Shown here: one piece after another, positions 21,618 through 33,954 of the stretch
Position numbering within the stretch: the stretch's first letter is position 1
Layout of the letters: every line of letters begins with the position of its first letter
Source: Ligula intestinalis
Taxonomy: Eukaryota; Platyhelminthes; Cestoda; Diphyllobothriidea; Diphyllobothriidae
Length of the DNA stretch: 64,000 nucleotides
Direction of reading: 5' to 3'
Assembly: GCA_036362985.1 (NCBI GenBank)
Contig: JAYGXS010000003.1
Coordinates: 46,697,733 to 46,761,732, forward strand
Translations under genes and position numbers: made by a program
The notes under the pieces: model-generated
The model's database searches: none
What the model saw: the letters and a program-made list of their open reading frames with translations, nothing else
What the model was told of the DNA's origin: nothing

Positions 21618-23735
21618 ATCGGTAAGTGAAAATAATTGTGACCTCGAGAGATTTCAGGATCTCGTCCGGAGGGGGTGCAGTCTATGAAGTATCTCTTATT
21701 ATGTTCCGAGGAATTCTCTCTGGTGTGTCGAGCAGTAATCAGGTAGTGGAGACAACAACTCAACTCTCTTGCCATTCTATGCATTGGAGTGTCGTTGATC
21801 GATGTGATAGTTAACAGGAAAGCAGAAGATTTTTTAATTTCGATTTCCTGCCACAACACTTGCGTACGTTCCTCTGTCAGCCTCTTTCTCGATAATTTAT
21901 CAGCAAGTCTGTTTTTTTTGCCACGGAGGAGAAAGTCAGTTATATACGCCCAGAATCATAGTTTTATGGGTTGCAGTGAATCGAAAAATACAAGGCTCGC
22001 CCCCCCCCCAACAATCAACTTTTGGGCTTTGCTAGGGTACTCCTTTGGGTGAAAAGCTAGTGTGTTGTGCCAAGGGCGGGTTTATGTGTCACACGATTAG
22101 ACGGAAAAAACAGCAGACGATTGAGCAGCATGGACAGTGGGGTGGTAAACGAGAGAGGGAGGGGATAGAGCCGGGTCTACTTAACACGTTTATTCTCTAT
22201 AAATCGTATGACGCACTTTGACATTTGTACGGAGCATTAAATATCGTGAAGTAGATGGTGGCCAGCTGACGGATAAAGCGATCGCTCCAGGCCGGTAATC
22301 AGGTTTCAATAGTGCTTTCCTTTTGTGGCCTATGTGGCACTTCCACTTTGATGGTCTGTGAGCTGCACTGTTCCTTTGAAAATCTGGTCCATCGTGAGCG
22401 GCGCAGCTTGGATGTGGCACTCGTAGATGAGCTATCACAGTTTTTCCTAGCAAGTACAGTCGATCTCTCCGCTCCGGTTGTCCTGACTCCGATTCGCTAC
22501 TGGGCCCAGAAAGGTAAGGAGTATATTGCAGAGGTTAAAGCTAATGGAGAAGACCCTAACCCCTCTGATCTACAGGCCCTGTTCCGTGTGGGAAAAGGAG
22601 AAGCGGGACGCCAATCGAGAAGGCTAGAATGTTCTGTACAGAGGAAGTGGAAAATAGGTTGGAGGAAGTTTACAGTCGGACGAGTGCAGGACCACCCGCG
22701 AGGGCGGTGTTCAAAGTTTAAGAGCGCGGCAGTCTTCGCAGTGAGGTCATGTGGGATTGGTCAAACCTGATTGGGGCTAGTAGACACTGGTGCGTATATG
22801 CTTACACTTGCTAGAGGCGAAAGGTTGTGCTGACTTACTAGACTAAACAGCCTTTTAACAATCTTGGGACATTTTTTTGTCTGAACTATCGTATGTTAGT
22901 GAGGCAGACACACGTCAACTTTACAACTGCGTCTAGCTAGCCTGAGCGAAGTCAGGTTGTGCCACGTTTATGCAATATTCCTACCTCGCCACTTTTCCGC
23001 GTTGCGTTTTCACCATTTTGGTAAAGCATTTTTGAGAAGTATTTAGTTGATTCGACTAGATGTCATTTTTCGTTAAGGTTAAGCGTTGCGTGTGGAGATG
23101 CGTTACCACAAGAGAAGAATGCGAAAAAGGCTGCGCGTCTAAGTCAGCATCGGGTGTCCGCTTACTCTGGGGCACACGGCGACCGTCATCGTTCGCGATG
23201 GTCGAACTGCCATGTAAGAAAGCTGAGACGAAAAGTACTTTCGGTCATATTCTGAAGGAGAAGGATACTGCGGCCAGTAAAGAGTGAGCTCCGCTGTGGG
23301 AGATTTTAATGAAATTAAAACAAATTGTAAGCAGAGCTATGCCATGTGTGGATTATTTGCAGACCTAAGCAAGGAAAGCCAAATATTTACCACAGGCATT
23401 CAGCCTTTCAGTCAAATTCTCCACCAGTGATATCACATTTTCCTGCTGGTAATTTGCAAATAGTACTTTGCTAATATCGTTGAAGGAAGGCATTTAATCA
23501 GCGCATTTTACTCTGGTAAGTCTTCCTGGGCTATACCGCTGTCAGGGGTGCTAACCTTGGTGAACGGAGGATGCTATAGTTAGGTTATTATCACTGTTTA
23601 CCAACGTACCCAAAGCAAAAACAAAAAAACTACCTATGTTATTCAATTCAGAAAAACAAGTACTTACTAGGTATTAAAGTCAACTACTTCAGCGATGTGC
23701 AAATATATCCGGATTCAGTGTAACGACCATCGTTA
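21618..23735. other. Non-coding, nothing recognised
   Basis: A C-tract sits at 22001-22009. The frame 22312-22770 is open for 152 codons but has no recognisable domain. Confidence 0.3.
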
Positions 23736-23737
23736 CA

Positions 23738-24680
23738 GGCACATAGACGATGTGGCGATGGGTTCACGCCGAGCTTAAAAGATACAGTCAACGACTCCGA
23801 TTTCCCCGGCCGAAACGTGGACGATATCCTCTGCTCAACAAGTCGTATTACTGACATCCGTAGCCTAGTTCAGAAGTTTGAAAAAGATCACCCTCCTCCC
23901 CCCCCCCAGTGTTTGTTGCAAAACCTAAGAGGGGGGAGGGGTGATAAAGACATCACGTCCCCCAAGGTCCTTCTACACAGACGTGAATATATATATGCAA
24001 CGTGGGGGTATTCCGAAAGAAAAGCTGGACGGGGCACTGCACGAGTTTCCCCCTAACATTTAGTCCAGGGCTCGGCGACTAGGGTGGGACGCATCTGTGT
24101 TCGCGAAACCAGTGAAGCAGAACACTAGCAACTGCAGCACATGCTCTACGAAAACGGCTATCCAGAGAAATTCATGCTCGGACTGCTGTTGCAGGGCACA
24201 CAGATGTGTATCTATTCATTCACTTGCTCCCTTGAAGCAGGATACAGTGGAAATTCGATCGATTTCAAGTTCAGTTCTCCAACATCCAATTACTACAAAC
24301 CAGTAACTTCGCACCAAAGGAGCTTTGCAGATTGTCTACCGGGCACCAACAAAATACTGTATTGGTCTGCGCCAACGGCTGTTGGCAAGAGGCAACGCAG
24401 TGGCTATTTGATTAGCGAATCAACCGCTCCGTTATCGAAAGACATCAGTACAGGCAGTCCGCTTCTTCTGGCCGACTCTAGCTGGCGGTCACACGTCACC
24501 CTACCAGCAGTCATACGAAACCCGCGTGCCTGCTATACACTGTTTACACCCTAAGCCAGCCCCCCCTCCCCCTCCTCCTCCCTACATCTCCAAGGCCCTC
24601 AACAGGCTGACTCCGTTATGCATGCATCGTGGGAACAAAGACTATGACTAAACCTTTTCCTCCCCCCCCCCGAGAAATAT
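23738..24680 (+). mobile_element. Penelope-like family 2, decayed RT and EN
   Basis: Traces in order: DDVAMGS near 23748 (RT box, VAMGSPLG in the 42.8-kb copy), DDILC near 23820, a YENGYPEKFM stretch near 24145 (RQNGYPSRFI in the 43.2-kb copy), and MCIYSFTCSLEAGYSG near 24205 (RIYSFTCSCGAGYIGR). The second EN cysteine is Leu and the YIG reads YSG. A C-rich tail follows (24555-24670). Confidence 0.65.
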
Positions 24681-26035
24681 GTGAACCCTGTCCGTAGCTC
24701 ACATGTTCGTTCTCCGGGTTTTAAGGATACTGATTGATTTTTGAAGAGAGTCGGTTGAGTCATGACTGGTAGGCGGACTGAAAGCGACCTGGGTAAGCAG
24801 CGGTGTTGACGGTCGTTAAAGTGAACAGCCGCAAGCTCCGATATCAGTAAACTTACCTTGAAAATTATTTGAGTCTAAACTAGCTGTTGGTATGTACATT
24901 TACGAGATAAAAAAGCGTGTGAATAAGCAGAAATGGAGAAGTTAAAAGCCAATATGTCTCCATAGTTGATGTGAATGTCGTGAAAAACTTGACTTGTGAG
25001 TATTACATGACCTTTTACCTTTGTCCTTTTAAAATGACCCTTTATTTACCTTACCATCTGCTCTCCGTGAATGGAGCCATTTTTGCTGAAAATTCAGGTT
25101 TGTGAAATCCTTAATATAGCATTCTTCTTCTTCTATCATAATTTAACTTTAGAAACAAAATTTTATGTTGTCTTCCTGTGCCAAAAAGTGGTAAACATTT
25201 ACCTTTATTTCAAGAGTACCAATTGCCAAACGTGATCAATAGGCGGCTTCCAGGTACAAATAAAGGGATTTACGCCGCCTCCAACTTGTTTTTAATATGC
25301 ATAACAATTGAAGATATCCTGTCTATGCACACCCCATCAAGCAGTCTCTACGAGTTCACATGTTGACAGTTTGCACGTCTATTCCCACGACGTCTACTAT
25401 GTGCCAACAGCAGGGTGGGAGCAATGACTTTTACTTCCCATGAACTAGTTTATAGGGATACTAGATATAAGTGGTACCTCTCTCTCTCACTCGTATGAAG
25501 ACAACGTCAACAGCGTCGAAAGCGTATTGGGCGCAGATAGTTTGCGCGGCCAGAACCTGTAAGCAAGTGTACACCTCTGAGTCAATGCACAAAGAGCCAG
25601 GAGTTCACAGAACAATAAGGGCGGTAACCCTTATCCCAACTTTCGTGGGTAGATGCATTCAGTAGCGACCAAACCCTAGAGACATGGAACAAAAGGAGTT
25701 CAACGACGGATTGAAAGGCTAGGAATTCCGTTGAAAGAAAGCAGGAAAAACAATATTACCCAAACTATCAGCATTTTAAACAGTTACGACCAAGTGCTCT
25801 AGGCGCATCGTACTAATACGGGAGCTAAATTAGGACACCGTAGGAGTTATTGGGAATGGCCACCCAAAATAAATGCTACACAAATGGAGGTGTGGTGGCC
25901 CGCATTTTGCCTTCTTGGTTTGGCCAGAACCCAGGTGGAAGAGAAAAATTCAGTGCAGTAGATGTCACGACAGCCTTCTCTCGCTGAACTAAATCACGCG
26001 TTACAGTGACGAGGCAGCGACGTGAATTACTTTTC
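24681..26035. other. Non-coding, nothing recognised
   Basis: The frame 25178-25366 ends SLYEFTC but cannot be assigned. Confidence 0.3.
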
Positions 26036-26039
26036 GAAT

Positions 26040-26200
26040 ACTTAACCCCCCCCCCCTCCCTGACCTCTTGGTAGACCTAGAATCTGATCCCTTGATCTCT
26101 GAACGCTCTCCCGTACTTACTGTTTATTGGATGTTTAAATCGTTGCCACTACATGCCTCCTTATTTTATCGTAAAGGACGGATAATGAATAATCACAAAC
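26040..26200 (+). mobile_element. Penelope-like family 2 tail, decayed
   Basis: A C-tract at about 26046-26055, then TGTTTATTGGATGTTTAAA, CATGCCTCCTTATTTTATCG and GGACGGATAATGAATAATCA. These align block by block with the reverse complement of the 50.3-50.5 kb tail. The hammerhead core is destroyed. Confidence 0.45.
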
Positions 26201-26855
26201 GTACCTTCTTAACTTGACATCTCGAAAAGAAGTACGGTTGACAAAAACTGCAATTCATTTTAGTATGTGAAAATAATATAACTACTAAAGAAACAGTAAT
26301 ATTAAGAGGGTACAGCATTTGCGAAATAACAGCGAACAACGCACTGACTGCATTCGCAATGTGAAATTATCATCAGAGTAAAAGTTAAAGTAAAAAGCGA
26401 TGTATTGAAATTAAGGGAGTAATACTTTTAAAGTTATCCCAGTAAACCGTTAGACAGGATTTTGGAAGGTCGGGTTGACCGTTAACAGGTGACTATCCGG
26501 GCATCCTTTAAGTAATCTTCTAAGTAATTCTTACCCTTGTCCGAATATTTAAAGCCATCGGCAGACCTTAATGATCACGACCGTTAGACCCGAGTCCCTA
26601 ATAGGAAAAGGGAAATGTGAACGCCGGTAAAGAGAATGAGGACATTCCAGCCTTTTTATTTGCTTAGGAATAAATTTTTGTGCTCGGCATGTGTAAGTTT
26701 ATTCAAGGTATATAGGCACAGACCAAACGTTGACGTTCATATTTGGGTTGAGCTTCACCAGCCACTGCGGGTTAACCGCGTAATATGCATATGCTGTCAA
26801 TGAGCAGACAGTAGTATAACTTTAAGTTGTATTTTACCATACCGGCAGCCCAGTT
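26201..26855. other. Non-coding, nothing recognised
   Basis: AT-rich with no recognisable features. Confidence 0.3.
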
Positions 26856-26974
26856 ACTAGCTGAACGTTCAAAACCGGTATGTCAACCAGACAGCAACCA
26901 GGGAAAACTGGAGGACCCACTGATGCGCGGGACTCCTTGCAGCTGTCAAGCAGCGGCAGAACACCGGTGATACG

Positions 26975-27136
26975 CCTTTTTGAGCTTTTAGCTAGCTGTC
27001 TGCGAAGATGCATGACGTTTAGACAGCAGAAATTGGACAGGGAAACCAGACAGCAACTGTGGCTGTTCGCCACAGCTCTCCACCGGACGCGCGTGTTGAT
27101 CGTGAGGTAAAAAATGAAATTAAGGAGATGATCCAA
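26975..27136 (-). repeat. Inverted repeat arm 1
   Basis: Reverse complement matches 27436-27596: TTGGATCATCTCCTTAATTT versus CTGGATCATCTCCTTCATTT, then CACGATCAACAC versus CACGATCGACAC, and CATCTTCGCAGACAGCT in both. Confidence 0.65.
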
Positions 27137-27435
27137 TAGACATGCATCGATGAATTTTCAGACTTTGGGCACTGCACTCTAGAATGTGTCTGGAGGACAG
27201 TGAGCCTATTTTACCGACGCATTCGTCCCTGTCAGTCCTCAGTGGAATACCTTTTGTCTGAAATATCTGTTCTTTATACTAACGTGCAGACTCACTGGCA
27301 CACGTTGTCGAGATTCCACCAGGATATCCTCCAGTTCATGTCACAGCTACATCTCAGCAATGTCGCAAGCACCATCCTGGCCTACAGCACAAGCAACTAC
27401 TATCACACATGACAAACGCTCTCAACCTGAATATG

Positions 27436-27596
27436 CACTGGATCATCTCCTTCATTTTATCTTTCGACTCACGATCGACACATTCACTTCATCCTGTATA
27501 GCGGACAGCTACCATTGCTGTCAGCTTCCCGTTCAATGCCCGCTGCCTCAACGTCATACATCTTCGCAGACAGCTGTTTTCGGCTCGCTGACCTGA
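27436..27596 (+). repeat. Inverted repeat arm 2
   Basis: Partner of 26975-27136. Its right part continues into a block (27490-27740) that reappears, diverged, at 32055-32310 (GCGGACAGCTA, GACCCTTAACCGAC versus GACCCGTGACAGAC, AGATAATCGC-type block). Confidence 0.65.
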
Positions 27597-27963
27597 CGAC
27601 CCTTAACCGACTTCTTCGCGCGCGCACACGCGCGTCCAAATAATCGCAGCTGCCAAAGACTACTTGAACACACCACCCCTAGGTCGATGCAGCAGGGGCC
27701 TCTATACACGACATACCCTTGAGCAATAGAACAGCCCAATCATATACGACGCATACGCTTGGGTTTGCTTTGCCGTCCTGTTGGTCTTGTTCGAACTGAC
27801 TCGAGCCGTTTTCGTACTGCCTGGTAGGCAGGATGAAGGTCTATGGCTCTGGTAAGAATGCCAGTCGAAGGCCAACTTTCCAGCAGCAGTCTAGCCATCT
27901 TGTCACTGGCTTGGTCTGTTACTATGCTTTGTCGAAGACGAAAATGTGGTTCTTCTGCTGTAC

Positions 27964-27968
27964 GTGTT
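27964..27968 (+). repeat. LTR target-site duplication, left
   Basis: GTGTT, identical to 28536-28540. Confidence 0.7.
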
Positions 27969-28535
27969 TGTTATATCCCCCAGTTGTATGTAAGGAAGAA
28001 AAGACAGAAAGGATAGCAAAGAACAGTTTACTGTAGCAGTTTCCGCTTGGGCATCCTCTCTTAACTTGCCTCGTGTCCGTCAGCAAGTCGTTCCGTTTGC
28101 AGCTTGTCTTCTACGTCTCGGTGGCGCTCTAATATGGGCAACAGACTCTCGTGTCGGCAGCAGAATGCGCCTTCTGTTCGCACCCTCGTATTTAAGGACC
28201 AACAGTCTTTTTTTCTCTAGCAGTTTTTATTGTTCCCTCCGCGAGGCGCTTATCCGGGCAGGCGTCGTGTGTTGCTGGTGACCTCAGTGTGCTACTTGGC
28301 GCACGCTTGGCCCCTTGTGCATGCGTCCCTTGGTTTGTGTGCTTTCTTTGTTGTCTTGACCTCAGGACGGCCATCGAGTGCTAGTGGACTTCTCAAAGAG
28401 ATGCATAACTCGGCCGCGTTTTTATCCGTGTTCACGCTTCTTTGGGACGGAGCGCTTATGTATGTTTGTGGCCCCTTGTCAGGCGTGACCTCAGGATGAT
28501 AAGGGTGATGACTCACATGTTTGGCCTTCCTAACA
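27969..28535 (+). mobile_element. Solo LTR, 567 bp
   Basis: Starts TGTTATAT and ends CCTAACA, so the termini are inverted TGTTA...TAACA. It is flanked by GTGTT on both sides and interrupts the EN of an older PLE exactly between YKH and QQKNH-coding parts. A TATTTAAGG near 28188 could be its TATA box, favouring plus orientation. Low AT compared with its surroundings. The 5-bp TSD fits Gypsy or BEL retrotransposons. Confidence 0.75.
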
Positions 28536-28540
28536 GTGTT
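28536..28540 (+). repeat. LTR target-site duplication, right
   Basis: GTGTT, identical to 27964-27968. Confidence 0.7.
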
Positions 28541-28745
28541 TATAAACCATAGAAAGCTTATCCTTGCGGTTGATTGCGGACTGATGCTCATGCAACGTTG
28601 TGTAAAGGTGTTTGCCCGTTTCACCAACATACCTTGCATCGCAGTCTTGACATTGTATGCTGTAGACCACTGCTGAATGCTCTGTCGGTGGTAGGTGGTC
28701 CTTGGGCCTCATGATCCGCCTCAGATATTGAGCACCTGTTAACAC
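28541..28745 (-). pseudogene. PLE GIY-YIG endonuclease N-terminal half
   Basis: Encodes IMRPKDHLPPTEHSAVVYSI, CQDCDARYVGETGKHLYTTL, then NRKDKLSMVYKH before the LTR insertion. The GIY is VVYS and the YIG is RYVG, with the Cys pair CQDC. Confidence 0.75.
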
Positions 28746-28829
28746 TGACCTACGCTAATGGACGATGGTAGGCTTCAAGAAGCGAATGATCAGAGTGCTG
28801 ATACATGACCGTCATGCACGTACTCACAA

Positions 28830-29215
28830 ATGGAGGAGTACTTCCTAGCCTGTCAGTCAATCCTTACAGCGCATGAGTTCTTAAAACTGGAAGCGGCCAT
28901 CTTCAGAAGTGTTCAGTTTCACCAGTGGCTGCGCAAATGCAACCAAATTGAGAAATTTAGCAAAATATATCTACCAAAACAACCCACCTCTGGCGGAAAC
29001 CTGGTTGACAACTGGTTCTCGCGTCGTCTCACCCAGCCATAGTTAAAGGTTTTCCTATGACGGAAATTTCAGTACAAAAATGCTCGAACAGAAGAATTCA
29101 TTGCATCCTTCGAGTCAGCACTGCAAAAATGTGAGACAGACGAGAAGTGCAAAAATGTCATGCGGCAACAAATGTCGTCTTTACTCCTCCAGCACTCCTC
29201 CAGCTCGCAGTAAAC
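28830..29215 (+). pseudogene. PLE ORF N-terminal fragment
   Basis: The frame 28830-29042 encodes IYLPKQPTSGGNLVDNWFSR, then in other frames EEFIASFESALQKCETDEKC and QQMSSLLLQHSSS. This matches the layout of the region before RT in the 37-kb copy (SSKELTKEQIQVLRHEASFN), so it is assigned by position and weak similarity. Confidence 0.5.
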
Positions 29216-29989
29216 CGCAAGGATAAGCTGTCTACGTTCTATGAACACACACAGCAGAAGAACCACATTTTGCCTTCGAAAAAGCAAGGATAATAGGCTG
29301 AGCCAATGACAAGAGGGCTAGACTGTTGCTGGAAAGTTGGTCTTCGACTGGCACACTTAACAGAGCCATAGACCTTCATCTTTCCTACCAGGCAGTACGC
29401 AAACGGCTCGAGCCTGTTCAAACAAGGCCAACAGGAGAGCGAACCCTAATGGCAATGTTCCAGAACCAAATGAGAGAGTGGTAGGGTTTTTCTCAGGTGG
29501 ACGTGGGAGCTTGTGTTTGGGTGGTTGACCATCGATTTCGATGATGGCTTGTAGACTACCCCGGTCAGTGCACGGAATACCGCCCATATACGCAATCACG
29601 GCGCAGTGGGACGAAAGTGGAACCAAAGTGGAACGAAAGTGGGACCATTGTTCCACTGGAAGTACTCTCTCCTTTGGTTCCGGAACAAACCCACTTGACC
29701 AGAGCGGAACGCTACTTCACCATCGCGCCCACGAGACTCACATCAAATCACGCGGGCAGCAACAAGTGATTGGTCCGTCTGTGGAAGTGGGACAGGCCAG
29801 TAAGCACGCTGACTTGTCAACAAGTACGACAGCCGCAAAGAGAACAAAGTTCACTCGAGCCCGCCAGCGGTCAATCTCACGGACAGTCAGCAGCGAACAA
29901 GCAGGTCAAAGTTCGTGCGTCAAGCAGAGATATAATACCAGGCATGCAGCCAGGCTGAAACTGTCCCGGCAAACAAGAAGAAGCACCAC

Positions 29990-30060
29990 GTTACTCTGAC
30001 GATGGAATCAAGCGAGTGCCTGAAACGTCAGTCTCAATATAATGCGGTCCATGTTCTTGT
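29990..30060 (+). ncRNA. Hammerhead-like core in PLE tail
   Basis: CTGACGA at 29996-30002, an imperfect stem II, GAAA at 30022-30025, then CGTCAGTCTCAATATAAT. Same architecture as the other family-1 tails. Confidence 0.5.
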
Positions 30061-30249
30061 ACCTCCTTCTCCGTCTTCTTTTGGGGATGATAAAAACTAT
30101 AAGATATCTGGACCTCAAGTCTTTGAGCAGATATACTTATATACCTATTATATTCCATTTAGTAGGCGTATTTACGTCTGCTACTGCATCCAAACCTTTA
30201 GCTTCCTGCGGCTACTTTTGGTTTCATTCGTTTTAGTTTAATTTTCAGT

Positions 30250-32050
30250 TTATTGTAACTTTGTTAATGATGAATTCTGCGTACGCGACATCTATCTCGC
30301 TTTCTTCTCTAGTATCCACACCGTCTTAAAGACAAAACCAAGTCCTGATGGTATTGAGGACACAGTGGTAAACGATGATTAACAACCTGTCCACGTGCGA
30401 TAAACAAGAATTGATTCCAACTCAATGCGTATTTGGTTAAATTTTTGTGTTTTCTAGTAAGTAGAATAGGCGTAAACAACTGCATCTATAAAAATAAGAT
30501 GGGACAGTTTCGATCCAGCCCTCAGTTCACAGGGAGGCCAGAGCCGTCCCTTGGGTGGCAACCTCCAACTCATGACTCCTGAAAGGATTTAGTGTGTTTT
30601 TATTAATATAGTGTCGAATGCAGTAATTTTCAGTGGGTAGAGCGTACTCTAGAATCAGCCCCGCTCCGTTTCCTACCCAAGTTCAGCCCTCGGTTAACTG
30701 CAAACAAGCTGAATACATTTCTTCATTGCCAATAGCTATGATGGATAGGATGCCAGGACAGATTCGAAAGCGGTGGTGAGTGGTGGCGTCACGTGCACTT
30801 TTAATATTTGGCAGAAGAGGTCTACCTATCTTCCAAGTTATTTTGATTGCTTGCCTACACTAGGATTTGCAGATGATTGCTCCAGCTTTTAAAGTAAAAA
30901 GCCCATCTTGTTTGAGGGTTGCCCTAATCTCGGGATTGGGTCGCAAGTACCTGAGAGAGGTCAGCAGAGTTCACGTTGCCTGGGAAGACCTGTAGAGACA
31001 CAAATCCCGAATAGACGCTTGGGTGGGCACTGAAATGTCACAATCATGACAAAACTGCTCAGTCGCAATCACGTCTGCTTCTGAGATCATTGGTTTCTTC
31101 CAACACCTCACTTTCCGAGATCATGTTCTAGTATTACCTGCAAGAGCCCTCGGGTCAGTTATCATGAAAGTGTTTTCATTTATCTTGTCATTCTCTTCTG
31201 AAAGGAGCGGGATTAAAATTACAGTTGCATGCAACCTAGATGTTGTGTTATGAAGACGCGCAGATGCCGAACTTGTGGCTAACACTAATCGTTCTGACAT
31301 TGGTTGCGTTGCGAGGTCGGTGAAGTTTGTTCATTGGGACTAGGGGAAAGGGGAGGGGAATGGGTAAAAGAAGGTGTGAGCAAGGTTTGTAGGTCGAGTA
31401 TGGGGATGAATGTCGTTGTCAAGTCTGCGGAATGAACCACTGTCACTAGAACGTTGGGACGGCACATGATCATCACCTGAAGTCGGCGTCGGCCACTAAA
31501 GAGAAAGAGCACCTGCAGTAGCGTCTGCAAACAGCCGAGCGCTCGATTCGGTAGCTATATAGCCATGGCCTCGGTTGTTTCCTGCACTCGTTGTTGTAGG
31601 TCTCAAGGAACTTGGCAGTATTCCGGTAGACAATCGGAAAGGTTTTTTCGGATCGATTAGTTAATTAATATTGACTAGAGGTACGAGAATATAACACAAC
31701 ATCGATCTATTTTCATCTTAACTTAGCCAAACAGATATGTGTTAAGGTACCCCTCTTTCCAGTCATCTCGTCACACAGCCAAGATATCCCATGTCACAGG
31801 AGCAAGTGACTGAGCGAATTCGTATTGATGTAACCTTCAACGGGAGTCTTTCTTTACCTCTCAGGCATAGAGAGCATAGAGTTTGTGAAGAATACGCGTA
31901 GATGCACTGCAAGGAAAGCGCCCGTGATCACTGTCTTCAGCCATCGTCTTCGCTTTACCGCTACCTTGGTGTGAATCACTAAGAGGATGCTCCTATTTGC
32001 GTTCTTAGTCTATTCTCCCAGGTGCCGAACTCCTCTATTGTTCTATGAAT
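30250..32050. other. Non-coding, nothing clear
   Basis: Around 30500-30700 there are short A-box and B-box-like words (GTGGGTAGAGCGTACTC, and GGGCTGGATCGAAACTG on the minus strand) that could be SINE heads, but no full tRNA fold could be drawn. Confidence 0.25.
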
Positions 32051-32054
32051 GAGA

Positions 32055-32310
32055 TTCGTAGTTCTAATTATCCCTCGTCAGGACGATTGAGTGTCCGACT
32101 TGTGGCGGACAGCTAACGATGCTATCCGACGGCTGTTCCTCACTCGCTGACGAGAAGACCCGTGACAGACATCATCGCGCACATACATGCTTGCGCCCAG
32201 ATAATCGCGACTGCCAAAAGGGCCACTTGAAAATGCATCCCCCCAGCCAACGCAGCATGAACCTCTGTACGAGACGCCCCATCGGGCAATGCACCACACC
32301 AATAGCATAC
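32055..32310 (+). repeat. Diverged copy of the 27.5-27.7 kb repeat
   Basis: Shares GCGGACAGCTA, CGCTGACGAGAAGACCC (CGCTGACCTGACGACCC at 27588), CAGATAATCGCGACTGCCAA and CCACTTGAA with 27495-27740. Unit of unknown type, probably part of a retroelement tail. Confidence 0.55.
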
Positions 32311-32429
32311 AACTTGAATTCGCTCCACAGTCATGGAAAAGCAGCTGTCATCATCACAGCCCTCTCACAGACAAACACACTGCGTGACGCTCTGGAGTAC
32401 GACTAGACGCAATCAATATCAGCCCTGGC

Positions 32430-33373
32430 TTCGCCAGTGGCCACTGCTGCCGAAGACAGCAATGCAGGGAACTGTGCACAATAAATTCCTCCCACTGGTG
32501 CTGTCTGCGCTTTACTTACAACCCGGAATTCGACCTAATGGCTGGAGTGCTGTAAGCACAACCACTGATTAGACTGCTACACGCTCACTGCCTCTTTTTC
32601 AGGTGACCTCTCTTACACTCACGCGTGTAAGAGGCTACCTGCAATGAAATATGTCATGAATAGCACGCACGGATAGGCCATCTAACTAATTCAGCCACTG
32701 CGCTCAGTGCCAGCTGCCTGACCTGCCTGACCTTTTCTGTCTGGGAGACAGAAAAGAGATTAAGGTCGACTTCCAGCACCTACTACTTACATCAAACAAT
32801 CTCAAGCGCTAGAATTTATCTGGCTGTGGTAAAAACCATCGCTTGAAAGGCTGCCAATAGATGGGATACATAGCTTTTCCTCTCAGCATAAAGAGTCGGC
32901 TTATGAGGTTTCCTTCTTAGTGTTGCCTCTATGGCCTTCCTAATCAACTGGAAGCAAAGACCCCCCCTTTTCTGATATGCGAAATCCCTGTCAATCTTGA
33001 GAAGGCCAGCATGTATGACCTACGTAGATGAACTCTTGATCTCTGTCAGTCACTTCCCCAATCCAACTTCTAGTTCTCTTGACTCGAAATTGATACCAGG
33101 GCAAGATGCATACAGTAGGCGCTGAGCAACTCTAATATCAATATCAACTAATTAACCGCCCCTGCGCTCACCCTGCTGTGGGACACACGATAAAAGTCAT
33201 CGGCATCAATTGACTTGTTAATGATCAGTTCAAAGTTTGAACAACCGTGAAAAAGTACTTTAAGCACCGTTTTTGTAGTCTTTAGTCTGCGAATGCCAGG
33301 CTGCGAACACTGACAGATACTGAGTGTTCGTTCATCGTTGTGATAGGCGAGGATGTCTCGAGCCAACTTACAA
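32430..33373. other. Non-coding, nothing recognised
   Basis: Around 32828 the word AAAAACCATCGCTTGAAAGG resembles the starts of the repeat units at 49.0 and 49.4 kb. Confidence 0.3.
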
Positions 33374-33385
33374 GGTAGATGTTCA
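33374..33385 (+). repeat. Target-site duplication, left copy
   Basis: GGTAGATGTTCA, identical to 33607-33618. Confidence 0.85.
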
Positions 33386-33606
33386 ATACAAACGAACAGG
33401 CGAGTCCCAGGAAGCAATTGAGAATAAGACCACCCGATCGCTGGGACAATACGTTTATTCGCCTGAAGTTATAACATCCGTTGAGGATTCACCATTAGCT
33501 GAAATCAGTAGCAGAAACGGGTCTCTGACGATGAATCCGCAACGGATGTTGAACCGTCGGGCGAATAAACGTATTGTCCCAGTGATCGAGTCATCTTCTT
33601 CTCACG
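33386..33606. mobile_element. 221-bp palindromic double pseudo-LTR
   Basis: Two inverted family-1 pseudo-LTRs and nothing else. The plus copy has CTGACGA at 33525-33531 and stem II ATCCGCAACGGAT, but GAAA has become GAAC. The minus copy is more degenerate. The left end is the long form (CAATTGCTTCCTGGGACTCG... in reverse complement), and the right end stops in a CTTCTTCTC stretch. Exact 12-bp TSD. Confidence 0.85.
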
Positions 33607-33618
33607 GGTAGATGTTCA
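33607..33618 (+). repeat. Target-site duplication, right copy
   Basis: GGTAGATGTTCA, identical to 33374-33385. Confidence 0.85.
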
Positions 33619-33954
33619 TCGGGATGGTGCTGAACACGTTTCAAACACGCGTAGCAACTAGTATCCACTCGTTCTTCGCCCCATTTATAGGGCCAATGCT
33701 GCCGAGACTATCATACTATCCACAACACCCGCCATTGTGCGGTAAGGCCGCTGTCTGAGCATCGATATAAATCAGACTCCAACACGAGTTGTGATGTAGA
33801 ACTCTTTCTCTCAGATCAAACCTGCTGACAAAGGAGCGAGTCTTCATTGTTTAGCAACTATTCAGCTGCTAGGCTGTAAGGAGCGTGTTTGTCATCCTGA
33901 ACTTATTTTCTAAATCAGCTTAAGTTTCTGAAAGCAGCCCATCTTTCACGCTGC

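Larger units (their letters stand above)
27436..30240. mobile_element. Penelope-like family 1 locus, rearranged, with nested LTR
   Basis: The minus-strand arm (28745-28541 and 27963-27436) carries the EN in two halves, split by a solo LTR. The plus-strand arm starts near 28830 with the RT N-terminal region (GNLVDNWFSRRL, EFIASFESALQKCETDEKCK near 29090). It jumps near 29215 to EN residues NRKDKLSTFYEH, then the EN C-terminus (LLLESWSSTGTLNRAIDLHP in broken frames, 29290-29430). The tail with a hammerhead core is at 29996-30060. The centre of the RT is deleted. Confidence 0.65.

Noticed and set aside
22312..22770. 152-codon plus frame
   Set aside because: No recognisable domain, splice pattern or homologous copy in the window; treated as chance.
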